NCBI GenBank assembly: GCA_964470455.1
Contig: CAYYCX010000010.1
Span: 1 to 64,000, forward strand
Reading direction: 5' to 3'
DNA: 64,000 nt
Source: JAWXBM01 sp964470455
Lineage (GTDB): Bacteria; Pseudomonadota; Gammaproteobacteria; Xanthomonadales; SZUA-36
Translations under genes and position numbers: made by a program
Part shown: positions 10,048 to 18,608 of the stretch, in pieces
How the letters are laid out: each line of letters begins with the position of its first letter
Position numbering within the stretch: position 1 is the first letter of the stretch
Notes under the pieces: model-generated
Told to the model about the DNA's origin: nothing
Databases searched by the model: none
Seen by the model: only the letters and a program-made list of their open reading frames with translations

Positions 10048-11259
10048 CTACTGTCCCCAGTGGTGCAAATGCTCGCCCAGCCGTTCAAACACGGTCTCGA
10101 TGACGCGCCGGTCAGGCAGCAGGGTGATGCGGAAATGGTCGCGGTAGGGCACGTTGAAGCTGGAGCCCGGCGCCACCAGCACATGCCGTTCTTCCAGCAG
10201 GCTGAGGGCAAAGGCCTTGTCATCAAAGGCTTCGCCATTGGCCGGCGTCACCTTGATAAAGGCATACAGCGCGCCGTCCGGCGCATGCAGCGACAGGCTG
10301 GAATTGGCCGCCACGCCATCGATGATGGCCTGGCGCGACTGGTACAGCCGTCCGCCGGGCTCGGTCAGCTCTTTGATGCTCTGGTAACCGCCCAGGGCGG
10401 TCTGCACCGCCCACTGCCCCGGCACATTGGCGCACAGCCGCAATGAAGCCAGCAGCTCCACCGCATGCTGGTACTCGTGCGCGTGGCTGCGGTCGCCGCT
10501 GAAGATGATCCAGCCCACCCGGTAACCACAGGCGCGGTAGATCTTCGAAAGCCCGTTGAAGCTGACGCACAGCGTATCGTGCACCAGCGTGGCCATGGGC
10601 ACGTGCTTTGCCTCGCCGTACAGCACCTGGTCGTAGATCTCGTCGGCGAACACTACCAGGCCATGCTTCTCGGCGATTCGCGCGATGGCTTCCAGGCGTT
10701 CACGGCTGTACACCGCGCCGCTGGGGTTGTTGGGGTTGATCACCACGATAGCGCGGGTGCGCTTGGTGATCAGCGATTCGATTTCCTGCGGATCGGGCTG
10801 GAAGCCGTTTTCGGGCCTGCAGTTGTAGTACACCGGCTTGCCGCGGTTGAGCGACACCGAAGCGCTCCACAGCGGATAGTCGGGGCTGGGAATCAGCACT
10901 TCATCGTCCGCATTGAGCAGCGCCCGCAATGCCAGGTCGATACACTCGCTGACGCCATTGCCCATCACCACGTCCTCGGCGGTGAGGCCGAGCACGCCGC
11001 GGTTCTGCTGCTGCATCACCACCGCTTCACGCGCCGGAAAGATGCCTTTCTGGTTGCAGTAGGCTTCCGATTGGTGCAGGTTCTCGATCATGGCCAGGCG
11101 CATGGTTTCCGGCGTGCGAAAACCAAACAGGCCGGGGTTGCCGATGTTCAGCTGGATGATCTCGTAGCCCTGGCGTTCCAGCTGCTGCGCGCGCGCGGCC
11201 AGTTCGCCGCGGATTTCGTAGCGCACGCCGCGCAAAACCTGGTTGGTGCGTAGTTCCAA
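10048..11259 (-). CDS. alaA: AlaA-like alanine-pyruvate aminotransferase
   Basis: Fold-type I PLP aminotransferase, 403 residues; very close in length and motifs to E. coli AlaA, the glutamate-pyruvate aminotransferase making alanine. Visible are QLNIGNPGLFGF, NPNNPSGAVYS, DEIYDQVLYG and the PLP lysine in SFNGLSKIYRACGYR. It lies 9 bp downstream of the DUF885 gene on the same strand and is probably cotranscribed with it; it is convergent with the lipoprotein gene (7 bp apart). Confidence 0.9.
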   Translation of the reverse strand: MELRTNQVLRGVRYEIRGELAARAQQLERQGYEIIQLNIGNPGLFGFRTPETMRLAMIENLHQSEAYCNQKGIFPAREAVVMQQQNRGVLGLTAEDVVMGNGVSECIDLALRALLNADDEVLIPSPDYPLWSASVSLNRGKPVYYNCRPENGFQPDPQEIESLITKRTRAIVVINPNNPSGAVYSRERLEAIARIAEKHGLVVFADEIYDQVLYGEAKHVPMATLVHDTLCVSFNGLSKIYRACGYRVGWIIFSGDRSHAHEYQHAVELLASLRLCANVPGQWAVQTALGGYQSIKELTEPGGRLYQSRQAIIDGVAANSSLSLHAPDGALYAFIKVTPANGEAFDDKAFALSLLEERHVLVAPGSSFNVPYRDHFRITLLPDRRVIETVFERLGEHLHHWGQ

Positions 11260-11268
11260 GATGCTCCC

Positions 11269-13119
11269 TCAATCCGCCAGCATGAATTCGCGAATGGCGA
11301 AGAACGGCGGCGAACCGGCGCCCACCAGTTTCTCGTTGAAATCCTTGAAGCGGAAAGCGGCGCCCTTTTCTTTTTTATATTCGGCCAGGATGTCCTCGAT
11401 GGCCACGTAGCCGGCGAAGTAGCTGGTGAGCTGCACCGAACTGAGCTCGGCGCGGATGATCTTGCCCTGCGCTTCACCCTCTTCCTGGTAGCCCTGCTCC
11501 ACCATCAGCTTGACCGCCTCTTCCTTGGACCAGTTGGTGCGATGCAGGCGGATGTCGATGATGGCGTTCATGATGGAACGCAGGATCAGCTTGTCGTCCA
11601 CCATGCTCTGGATCTGGTGGCCCCAGGGTTCGTCGGGGTAAACGGTGAAACCTTCGGCCACCATCTGCGTGGCGATGTAGGAGGCCCAGCCTTCCACCAT
11701 GGGGCCGTTCCAGAACACGCGCGGAATGATGCGCTCAGAGCGGTTGGAATACTCGAGCTGCACGAAGTGGCCGGGTACGCCTTCGTGGATATACACCATG
11801 GCCAGCGCCGGGCGGTTGTATTCCTTCAGGTAGCTGTCGGAGCCTTTCAGCAGGCCGAGGTCCCAGAACCATACGGAATCGAGTTCCGGCTCGAACGGCG
11901 GCGCTGTCTGGATCATGGCCACCGCGTTGCCGGCCAGGTGCGGCGGGACGGGTTCAATACGAAGCTTTGAGGCCGGCGGCAGGTCCATCAGGTTCTGCTC
12001 GCGCACGAAGCTGAGGATGGAATCGGCCATGGCGTAGCTGTCGGCGATCAGGCTGTCGGGCGTGGAGCGGTCTTCGGCCAGCTTGGCGAAGATGTTTCGC
12101 ACCACCTGCTGGTCGTCGAGGCTTTCGGCTTTCTGCACCGTGCCCGCGGCGATTTCATCGGCCAGGTAGGCATCATGGATCTCGCGGCCGGTGCGCGCCA
12201 GGTCGGCGCTGGTGATGGCCAGCCAGCCTTCGGCTACCGCCAGCAACTGTTCGGGGTCCAGCGGGTAATCCATCTGCAGGGCGTATTTCTGGTCGTAGAG
12301 TTCCCTGCCCAGGCGCCAGTCGCTGTCGGGCCGCGGCGTGAGGGTTTCGTCAAACCACTCGCCGAATGCGGCCAGCGCTTGAGTAGCCTCGGCGCAGGCC
12401 GTGGTGATGGCCGCCTTCTGCTCCACGCTCAGTTTCGAATCCACCAGCAGGCCCGGCATGGTCTTGTCATACAGCCCGCCCTCCTGCTGCATGCCACCGA
12501 GGCGCAGCAGCGTGTATTTCTTTTCCAGTTCGGTGGGCTTCACCGATTCCGGCGCCAGCAGCGCCTGCACCTGGTTCAGGAAAGCTGGCGTGGCCGCGCA
12601 ACGCGAGCCAAAGCTCTGCAGGCGCTGCTCCAGCGGGGCGTAATCGCGCAACAACAGGCTGGACATGGCCTCGCCCAGGGAAGTGATCTGGTTCAGCGGG
12701 TTCTTCAGCGCATTGAGTTTCTCCACCGCGAACTGGTCGAACTTCACGCGGGTGGTGAGGATGTGCAGGTCAATCTGGTCGGGGCGGCTGAGCGTCGCCG
12801 CATCAATGGATTCAAGCCTTTGCAGGAAGGCCGCGCGCGCTGCCGCATTTGCCGCCAACGTTTCCGCGGAAACGTCCGCCAGCCGATCGTCATAAAACGC
12901 CGGAGCCCCCTCCTTGCCATGGATACCCAGCGTGCCGCTGGCCGTCGGGTCTTCCTCCATCAGGAACTCGATGTACAGGCGCCCCAGCTGGTCGATGCTG
13001 GTCTCGGCCTGGGCGCGTTTCAGCCAGTCCGCGGTAGTGAATTCGGAAGCCGCCAGCGATGAGACGGAAGCAAAAAGCAAAGCAGTGCATATCAGTGTGC
13101 GAATCGGGCGGAAAAACAT
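11269..13119 (-). CDS. DUF885 family secreted metallo-hydrolase-like protein
   Basis: About 616 residues. Begins with a Sec signal peptide (start MFFRPIRTLICTALLFA, cleavage after SSLAA), so it is exported. The DUF885 domain fills the rest; near the C-terminus it has HEGVPGHFVQLEYS, the HExxxGH motif of this putative zinc peptidase family. The ATG at 13119 has GGAG 8 bp upstream; the frame runs farther to 13242 but the added residues precede the signal peptide. Likely cotranscribed with alaA. Substrate unknown. The gene contains a perfect 18-bp palindrome at 12858. Confidence 0.9.
   Translation of the reverse strand: MFFRPIRTLICTALLFASVSSLAASEFTTADWLKRAQAETSIDQLGRLYIEFLMEEDPTASGTLGIHGKEGAPAFYDDRLADVSAETLAANAAARAAFLQRLESIDAATLSRPDQIDLHILTTRVKFDQFAVEKLNALKNPLNQITSLGEAMSSLLLRDYAPLEQRLQSFGSRCAATPAFLNQVQALLAPESVKPTELEKKYTLLRLGGMQQEGGLYDKTMPGLLVDSKLSVEQKAAITTACAEATQALAAFGEWFDETLTPRPDSDWRLGRELYDQKYALQMDYPLDPEQLLAVAEGWLAITSADLARTGREIHDAYLADEIAAGTVQKAESLDDQQVVRNIFAKLAEDRSTPDSLIADSYAMADSILSFVREQNLMDLPPASKLRIEPVPPHLAGNAVAMIQTAPPFEPELDSVWFWDLGLLKGSDSYLKEYNRPALAMVYIHEGVPGHFVQLEYSNRSERIIPRVFWNGPMVEGWASYIATQMVAEGFTVYPDEPWGHQIQSMVDDKLILRSIMNAIIDIRLHRTNWSKEEAVKLMVEQGYQEEGEAQGKIIRAELSSVQLTSYFAGYVAIEDILAEYKKEKGAAFRFKDFNEKLVGAGSPPFFAIREFMLAD
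12858..12875. repeat. 18-bp perfect palindrome ACGTTTCCGCGGAAACGT
   Basis: Perfect inverted repeat inside the DUF885 coding region, read in frame as part of DVSAETL. Close relatives of the same palindrome occur at 14749-14764, 15396-15415, at the IS1182 insertion site (16331/17886), 54781-54798 and 55029-55048. Confidence 0.8.
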
Positions 13120-13320
13120 CAGCTTGCTCCGGATATATGCGGAAATTTCGCGGTTGGGCAGGATACCTAAGGTGGGGGATTGAAACCAGTACCGAAAGTC
13201 AGGTCCGTCATCGCGCCGATGATCCCGGATTTGGGGTTCCACGGATGCGAGAAGCCCGAGTCCTGCTTTCCGAACTCGAACTTGCGGAGCATGTGCGGGT
13301 AAGAGTCAGTCAGATGAAGA

Positions 13321-13668
13321 TCAGCCACGCCGTGAAATGGCGTCGGCTGCACCGACTTGTTCGGAAGAATTGGCTGCCCATGGCTTGATTCGCTTGATGG
13401 CAGCCCCGAGTTTGCGCTGCGCGACTTCCGTGTCATGTGCCGCTTGAGCTCGCAACCAGTAGCCACTCGAAAGCCCGAAGAAACGGCACAACCTCAAATC
13501 CGTATCTGCCGTAACAGCGCGCTTTCCCGACACAATTTCGCTGATGCGTTGGGCCGGAACATTGATTTCCTTTGCCAAGCGGTACTGGCTTATTCCCATG
13601 GGAGTCAAAAACTCCTCAAGCAGGAGTTCGCCGGGAGTGACTGGATCTAACTTACTCATAATGCTCAT
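13321..13668 (-). CDS. higA: HigA-family addiction-module antitoxin
   Basis: 115-residue XRE-type helix-turn-helix protein. It has the HigA signature PGELLLEEFLTPMGISQYRLA followed by RISEIVSGKRAVTADTDLRL and the tail FGLSSGYWLRAQ. HigA binds and neutralises the RelE-like HigB nuclease and represses its own operon. I start at 13668 (MSIMSKLD); 13659 is equally possible. In normal higBA pairs the toxin lies immediately upstream; here no intact toxin gene is present, only a possible remnant. Confidence 0.88.
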   Translation of the reverse strand: MSIMSKLDPVTPGELLLEEFLTPMGISQYRLAKEINVPAQRISEIVSGKRAVTADTDLRLCRFFGLSSGYWLRAQAAHDTEVAQRKLGAAIKRIKPWAANSSEQVGAADAISRRG

Positions 13669-13669
13669 C

Positions 13670-13765
13670 TCAGTGGTAGTCGACAATTTTCCGCTAATGA
13701 GTCGATAATTCACGAAACACCAATCTTGCTTTTTCTACTCTTCGCCTCGCCCCTTTGTCAGGTAA
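13670..13765 (-). pseudogene. possible eroded higB toxin 3' end
   Basis: In the frame ending with the TGA at 13670-13672, two bases before the higA ATG, the last codons read K-I-V-D-Y-H-stop, the usual end of HigB toxins just before higA. Upstream in the same frame RLVFREL resembles the final strand of the toxin, but an in-frame TAG (13694-13696) interrupts it and no toxin body can be found farther upstream. The call rests on position and a six-residue signature, so it is tentative. Confidence 0.3.
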
Positions 13766-13923
13766 CCTTTTGGTTCAAGTATATGGCGCAATCCTACTAA
13801 TCGAAAGTGTTTAATTGGACAGATTCTATGCACGCTCGCCAATGGTAGTGCATGTCTTCCGTTCACTTTGATCTATCGCCACTTCCCGGCACTTTACCGG
13901 AGTCGAACTTACTGAGGCCTCGG

Positions 13924-13952
13924 ATTCCAGACCCGCCTTCGGCGGTCTGGAA
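13924..13952. repeat. hairpin, REP-like element with TTCG loop
   Basis: Inverted repeat ATTCCAGACCCGCC / GCGGTCTGGAAT around a TTCG loop, with one bulged C. No T-run follows, so it is not a typical terminator; it resembles the dispersed palindromes farther right. Confidence 0.6.
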
Positions 13953-14032
13953 TGGCGACACCGGACAAAGGAAATGGTCCAAAAATTGGTGTAAAAGAAG
14001 TTATGTAAATAACTGTATTTAATTAATATTCA

Positions 14033-14062
14033 TTGGATTTTTTCTACGTAATACTATATATT
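14033..14062 (+). promoter_or_regulatory. candidate sigma-70 promoter for the HNH gene
   Basis: TTGGAT at 14033-14038, 16 bp, then TATATA at 14055-14060, in an AT-rich stretch. A GGAGG at 14091 lies 9 bp before the HNH ATG. Confidence 0.4.
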
Positions 14063-14104
14063 TGTATAGTCTTTTTTTGACCGTACGAACGGAGGAAGCC
14101 CGCG

Positions 14105-15541
14105 ATGTCCCACACGTTATTTCACCCTATTACCCAGTTCAAACCGGGCTCGGCCCAGGCTGAAATCGCCACCCAGCTCGCAGTGCGCCAACTGCACAAG
14201 GAAAAACTCGCAGACCAAATCACGGAACTGGCGGCGAATATCCATGCAGCCACTTTTCGGCTGCTGGAACTGATCCGAGAATTTGATGCCTGCAAGGGTT
14301 GGGCGGATGACGGTATCGCTTCCTGCGCGCACTGGCTGAACTGGAAATGCGGCATGGCTTTGGGTGCGGCGCGGGAACGGGTGCGCGTGGCGCATGCGCT
14401 GAAGGATTTGCCGAAAATCAGCCAGACCTTCCGCAAGGGCAAGCTGAGCTACTCCAAGGTGCGCGCCATGACCCGCGTGGCCACGCGCAGCAATGAAAAC
14501 TACCTGTTGATGATTGCCCACTTCGGCACGGCCAGCCACGTGGAACGGCTGGTGCGGAACTACCGTTCGGTGAAGCGCAACGAGGCGCTTGCGACGGCGC
14601 GCGACCAGCATACGCACCGCGAGCTGAGCTGGCATGTGGATGATGATGGCTACTGGGTGATACGCGGCCGCCTGCCGCCGGAATCAGGCGCGCTGGTAAC
14701 CCGGGTGCTGGAACAGGCGATGGAGGAGCAGTATCAGGAGTTGCGGGCCGTTCCCGCGGAAACGTCGGACGAAATGATGGATGAAACCCGCCCCCGCCCC
14801 GAGGCCATTGCCTGGCGAAGGGCGGATGCGCTGGTGCGACTGGCCCAGGGCTATCGCAGCCGCAGTGCCTCGGGTCATTCAGACAAATTCGTGGTGCATA
14901 TTCACACCAACATCGAAACGCTGAAGGCGGATGGCGAAGGCTCAAAATTGAGTGCGGAATCAAGCACCGAAAACAACGCAGAATCCGAACTCCAATGCGG
15001 TGGCAAGATCTGCGCCGAAACCACGCGGCGCATAGCCTGTGATTCCGCAACGGTGCAGTGGCTGGATGCGGATGGCCACTCGCATGAGGGGCAGCACCAA
15101 ATGCAGGCACTGAGCGTCGGACGCAAAACCCGCACGGTTCCACCCGCCATCCGCCGCGCCCTGCAGCGCCGTGATGGCGGTTGCCGCTTTCCGGGCTGCA
15201 CGGCCACGCGCTTTGTGGATGCGCATCACATCCACCACTGGGCCGATGGCGGCGAAACCAGCGTGAACAACCTGGTGCTGCTGTGCAGCCGGCATCATCG
15301 GTTGGTGCATGAAGGTGGTTTCGACCTGCGGAAAGTGGATGGCGAGTTTCGGTTCACCAACCCACAGGGCCAGGTGGTGCCCAATTCAGCCCACGGACGT
15401 TTCTGCGGGAACGTCGATGCGCTGCTGGGTTTGAATCACGAGTTTGGCATCCGGATTACGCCAAAATCATCGCAAAGCGCCTGGATGGGAGAAAACATGG
15501 ATGACCAAATGGCGGTGGAGGGTTTGTTGTTCAGAGAATGA
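14105..15541 (+). CDS. DUF222 / HNH endonuclease domain protein
   Basis: 478 residues. The N-terminal two thirds are the DUF222 (13E12-repeat) domain; the C-terminal HNH nuclease domain shows RDGGCRFPGCTATRF, then DAHHIHHWADGG and LLCSRHHRLVHEGG, giving the zinc cysteines and catalytic histidines. Such proteins are common as multicopy accessory genes and often are linked to mobile DNA; a precise role is not established. GGAGG precedes the ATG. The gene sits between an orphan higA and a brnTA pair. A degenerate relative lies at about 54.65-55.18 kb. Confidence 0.9.
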   Translation: MSHTLFHPITQFKPGSAQAEIATQLAVRQLHKEKLADQITELAANIHAATFRLLELIREFDACKGWADDGIASCAHWLNWKCGMALGAARERVRVAHALKDLPKISQTFRKGKLSYSKVRAMTRVATRSNENYLLMIAHFGTASHVERLVRNYRSVKRNEALATARDQHTHRELSWHVDDDGYWVIRGRLPPESGALVTRVLEQAMEEQYQELRAVPAETSDEMMDETRPRPEAIAWRRADALVRLAQGYRSRSASGHSDKFVVHIHTNIETLKADGEGSKLSAESSTENNAESELQCGGKICAETTRRIACDSATVQWLDADGHSHEGQHQMQALSVGRKTRTVPPAIRRALQRRDGGCRFPGCTATRFVDAHHIHHWADGGETSVNNLVLLCSRHHRLVHEGGFDLRKVDGEFRFTNPQGQVVPNSAHGRFCGNVDALLGLNHEFGIRITPKSSQSAWMGENMDDQMAVEGLLFRE

Positions 15542-15560
15542 AAGGGCTCGGCGTCTGATG

Positions 15561-15720
15561 GATTCCGGATCTTCGCTACGCTGCGTCCGGAATGACGGAG
15601 TTAGAGGGTCCGTCGTCACCCCGGACTTGATCCGGGGCCGGCCTGCGCCGGAATGACGGCTTAGAAGGATTCCGGCACCGGCTGGGAGACCCGGATGACT
15701 TTCCTGCGCCGGAATGACGA
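15561..15720. repeat. cluster of three dispersed palindromic elements
   Basis: Three inverted-repeat units, each ending in the sequence CCGGAATGACGG or a close variant: 15561-15598 (ATTCCGGA...TCCGGAAT), 15614-15660 (CACCCCGGACTTGATCCGGGG then GGCCTGCGCCGGAATGACGG) and 15667-15720. These are the widespread proteobacterial palindromes whose translation reads VIPAQAGI. They fill the gap between the HNH gene and brnA. Confidence 0.85.
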
Positions 15721-15755
15721 TCTGAGGACGTTCCAGCGGGAATTTTCACGAACAG

Positions 15756-15983
15756 CTAATCGTCCGAGGCCCGCCACTCCATTGAAAGCTTGCGCTCGTT
15801 AATCGCGCAGTCACGCAGGTACAGGTTGATCAAAGTCTGGTACGGAACTTCCGTTTCCTCAGCCATGGCCTTGAAATAGGCAACCGTGTCCTGGTCCAGC
15901 CGCATGGTGACGGGTTGTTTCAGGCGCTTGGCATACGGGTTTCGCTTGCCCTTCAATTTTGACAATTCGTACTGATCTCTCAT
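15756..15983 (-). CDS. brnA: BrnA-family antitoxin
   Basis: 75-residue protein with the BrnA ribbon-helix-helix-like core (KQPVTMRLDQDTVAYFKAMA). It should neutralise and co-repress with BrnT. The ATG at 15983 overlaps the brnT stop (ATGA) and is preceded by AAGGTGAG; a longer frame to 16073 lies inside brnT. Intact. Confidence 0.88.
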   Translation of the reverse strand: MRDQYELSKLKGKRNPYAKRLKQPVTMRLDQDTVAYFKAMAEETEVPYQTLINLYLRDCAINERKLSMEWRASDD

Positions 15984-16279
15984 GTTCTCACCTTCCAGTA
16001 TTCCCTCGCTTCTTCGCTGTGCGCCTTTCTCGCTGAAATAAGCCGAATCACTGAATCGGATTGCCGATAGCAATGGGACACGATAAGCATGCGAAGCCGC
16101 AGGCTTACACCCAGCAGCAGAAACCTGTCTTCAACCGCTGAATGGTCGGGGTCTTCATACAAAATGGCCCACTCGTCGTAGAACGTAGATTGGGCTTCCT
16201 CAAAACCTACTCCATGCTTCTTGAGATTGGCCTTTGCCTTGGCAGCATCCCATTCGAAGCGTAGTTGGCGCATACGCAT
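15980..16279 (-). CDS. brnT: BrnT-family ribonuclease toxin
   Basis: About 99 residues. Shows the BrnT signatures FEWDAAKAKANLKKHGVGF near the N-terminus and the RLISARKAHSEEAREY end. BrnT is a RelE-fold RNase. Start MRMRQL at 16279 or two codons later; upstream frame residues are not family-like. The left end of the IS1182 element lies only 61 bp upstream of the start, so the native promoter may have been displaced. Confidence 0.88.
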   Translation of the reverse strand: MRMRQLRFEWDAAKAKANLKKHGVGFEEAQSTFYDEWAILYEDPDHSAVEDRFLLLGVSLRLRMLIVSHCYRQSDSVIRLISARKAHSEEAREYWKVRT

Positions 16280-16339
16280 AGTGTATGTACGTTGTAAATT
16301 TCTGGCAAGCTGGAAGTCGGTTCTGCAGCGTTTCCGCGG

Positions 16340-17885
16340 AGCGTGTGTGAAAACCAATTTCACCTTTAACTTCCTGGCAGGAGCCTGATATTTTTCGGGG
16401 CGACAAATCCTGCTTTGCTCTCAAGCCAGCAGAGCAAGCATGTTTGGCACACCGATGCGGCTAATCATCTGTTTCAGGTTGTATCCGGTTACTGCTATTG
16501 CCATTTCTGTTTGAACCCCCGTCATGCCGCGACAGACAAAACGTCTCAAGGCCATAGCCTGCTTGAGCACCGCAAAAGGTCGTTCAACAATGGCCATGCG
16601 CCGGTTCATGAGTGTCGGCTCAGCCCGCAAGCGCGCCTCAGATCGTTCAAATGCTGCTTCGTAAAAATGGCGGGTAACGGTCCGGCGGTCCGCACGGGTG
16701 CAGCGCGCCTGCAATCCACACTGACTGCAACCGGAACGGGTGTAGAGATGCAACTTCCGCCGCTTGTCGTCACCGGTATAACGCAACACCTGCTTTGCCG
16801 GGCACCGATACTCATTGCGCTCGGTGTCGTAATCAAAATCGGCTTTCTGGTAGAACTCTTGGTTACTGTTGGGTACAACCCGTCGTGGAACGGTGGCCGT
16901 AATACCGTTCTGTTCAAGAGTCGCCTGTTGTTCACCGTTGGAGTAACCCGCATCGGCCAGCACGGTCAGCTCGTCCTGGCCCAGCACCGCTTTGGCCTGC
17001 TCTGCCATGGGCTGCAACAGTCGATTGTCGCCAGTGTCCTGGCTTACTTCGTGATGCACGATGAGTCCGCTATCGGCCTCAACCGCTGTCTGCACGTTAT
17101 ACCCCAGCACCATGCCGTCACGGCCAGAGCGCATGATCCGGGCATCCGGTTCAGTATCACAATGCTGGTCGCGTTCTCCGGCATCCATGGCTTGTTCATA
17201 ACGTTCCAGTCGTTCCAACTGCCGCAGTGCCGACTGGACACGCTCGTGAACTAATCCCATCTCCGCATCCTGCTGGTCGGCCTGATCGAGGCGTTCCAGA
17301 TAGTCGGCCACTTGTTGTTCTATCTTGATCCGGTCGCGGTTCAGTTGCTTGCGGTTCAGCGCTTGGTATTTACTCGACGCAGCCTTGAACTTACTGCCAT
17401 CAATCGCCACCAGGCGGCCCGACAGCAAACCCGCCTGACGGCAAAACTGGATAAAGGCCCGACAACATTGTTGAATGGCTGGACCGTTATCCTTGCGGAA
17501 ATCGGCGATGGTCTTGAAGTCCGGAGTCAATCGGCCCAGCAACCACAACACTTCCAGGTTGCGGTGACACTCGCGTTCCAGGCGACGGCTGGTCGCTACC
17601 TGGTTGAGGTAACCATAAACATAGAGCTTAAGCAGATCGGCGGGATCGTATGGCTTGCGACCGGTGTCCTTGGTCACAGCCTTGCTGAAACCCAGCACCG
17701 CCAAGTCCAACTTGTTGACCAGCGCATCAATCACCCGTACCGGGTGATCAGCAGCAACAAAGTCTTCCAGCGATGGCGGTAACAGGTGGTTCTGGTGGCG
17801 GTCTTCTCCCTGAATGTGACGCATCGCTTCTTCCTTGATGGGCTTGATTGATTATCCCATTAGCAATCGCGTTTTCACACACGCT
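16340..17885 (-). mobile_element. IS1182-family insertion sequence, 1546 bp, complete
   Basis: Bounded by perfect 15-bp terminal inverted repeats, AGCGTGTGTGAAAAC at 16340-16354 and GTTTTCACACACGCT at 17871-17885. Both sides are flanked by CCGCGG (16334-16339 and 17886-17891), the likely 6-bp target duplication; removing the IS and one copy restores a GTTTCCGCGGGAAC palindrome of the type seen elsewhere here. Because CCGCGG is itself palindromic the exact border is ambiguous by a few bases. Contains one transposase gene. Confidence 0.88.
16421..17824 (-). CDS. IS1182-family transposase
   Basis: 467 residues, DDE-type. N-terminal DUF772-like region (SLEDFVAADHPVRVIDALV, then GRKPYDPADLLKLYVYGYLN), catalytic Asp in LVAIDGSKFKA, second Asp in VLADAGYSNGEQ, zinc-type cysteines in CSQCGLQARC, and the C-terminal MNRRMAIVERPFAVLK region containing the catalytic Glu. 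Full length with AAGGAAG before the ATG, so it may be active. Confidence 0.95.
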   Translation of the reverse strand: MRHIQGEDRHQNHLLPPSLEDFVAADHPVRVIDALVNKLDLAVLGFSKAVTKDTGRKPYDPADLLKLYVYGYLNQVATSRRLERECHRNLEVLWLLGRLTPDFKTIADFRKDNGPAIQQCCRAFIQFCRQAGLLSGRLVAIDGSKFKAASSKYQALNRKQLNRDRIKIEQQVADYLERLDQADQQDAEMGLVHERVQSALRQLERLERYEQAMDAGERDQHCDTEPDARIMRSGRDGMVLGYNVQTAVEADSGLIVHHEVSQDTGDNRLLQPMAEQAKAVLGQDELTVLADAGYSNGEQQATLEQNGITATVPRRVVPNSNQEFYQKADFDYDTERNEYRCPAKQVLRYTGDDKRRKLHLYTRSGCSQCGLQARCTRADRRTVTRHFYEAAFERSEARLRAEPTLMNRRMAIVERPFAVLKQAMALRRFVCRGMTGVQTEMAIAVTGYNLKQMISRIGVPNMLALLA

Positions 17886-17920
17886 CCGCGGGAACGTCGA
17901 TGGAATCCCCGTCGGTTGTG

Positions 17921-17998
17921 GATTCCGGCCTGCGCCGGAATGACCGCCTGGTAGAGTGTGCCGGAATGACGGTCTGGGGGAGGTTGACGGAATGACCG
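17921..17998. repeat. dispersed palindromic elements (CCGGAATGACGG type)
   Basis: One complete palindrome ATTCCGGCCTGCGCCGGAAT at 17922-17941 and two partial copies ending in GGAATGACGG and GGAATGACCGG. They sit between the IS right end and the DUF1801 gene. Confidence 0.8.
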
Positions 17999-18020
17999 GT
18001 GAAGGAACTGGAACGGGTGG

Positions 18021-18038
18021 TGAGGCGGTACTGCCTCA
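18021..18038 (-). terminator. hairpin overlapping the DUF1801 stop codon
   Basis: TGAGGC - loop GGTACT - GCCTCA. The minus-strand gene stop is part of the stem. No T-run, so only a possible terminator or mRNA 3'-end stabiliser. Confidence 0.35.
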
Positions 18039-18452
18039 GCCGTACTTACGTTGAACGTGCTGCATGGATTCGACCACAAGCTGCTCGAGAACGGACATGT
18101 CGACATCAGCCAGGCGCTTGATGTAGAGGCAGGATTTGCCCATCTTGTGTTTGCCTAGTTTCGCCAGTAGCGCTGCTTGCGCGGTGTCATCGCAGTCCAG
18201 GTAGACGACCAGGTCCCTGCCCCTGATCGCGAACGCCGCCAGAGGCATTTCACCCGATCGGCCGCTCTCGTAGGTGTAACGGTACGAGCCGTAGCCGACG
18301 ATGCTTGGCCCCCACATTTTGGGCTGTTGCCGGGTGAGCCGTTTGAAAATTGCCATCAGCTTCTTGCAGTCGGCTTTCTGCTCATCGTTGGCGCGGGAAG
18401 CGATGTACTCTTCAACGCTGGCGCTGGTTGCTTTTGTCTTGTTTTCTGCCAT
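18036..18452 (-). CDS. DUF1801 domain protein
   Basis: 138 residues. DUF1801 (YdhG-like) fold: conserved W-G-P-S-I-V-G-Y-G-x-Y-x-Y segment, then MPLAAFAIRGRDLVVYLDC and a C-terminal LADVDMSVLEQLV. Function not established for the family. The ATG at 18452 is preceded by an ideal CAGGAGG; the frame extends to 18488 but the strong RBS decides the start. Single gene between the repeat cluster and a GST gene. Confidence 0.85.
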   Translation of the reverse strand: MAENKTKATSASVEEYIASRANDEQKADCKKLMAIFKRLTRQQPKMWGPSIVGYGSYRYTYESGRSGEMPLAAFAIRGRDLVVYLDCDDTAQAALLAKLGKHKMGKSCLYIKRLADVDMSVLEQLVVESMQHVQRKYG

Positions 18453-18608
18453 GGCTACCTCCTGCGGAACCGGCCGGGTCAAGTGCATTGTAAGATCGTG
18501 ACTGAATACTTACCTGCCTCTTTACGTTCCAATTGCTTCGACCCGGGTTCAGGCATCCCCGCTGTCAAAAAAAGGCTTGAAATCGGACCGGCGGATCATC
18601 GTCGTTCA
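18453..18608. other. short intergenic stretch
   Basis: No gene seen. It carries the upstream region of the DUF1801 gene and the tail behind the GST gene; no clear promoter or terminator. Confidence 0.5.

Larger units (their letters stand above)
13766..14104. other. AT-rich intergenic region with no gene
   Basis: No supported coding sequence. It holds a hairpin (13924-13952) in its middle and a markedly AT-rich stretch from about 13980 to 14090 just before the HNH gene, unlike the GC-rich surroundings, which fits foreign DNA. A candidate promoter for the HNH gene lies in this stretch. Confidence 0.7.

Noticed and set aside
8856..10238. Long minus-strand frame opposite the transglutaminase/TPR lipoprotein
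   Set aside because: Low-complexity antisense composition; the plus-strand gene has an RBS, signal peptide and domains.
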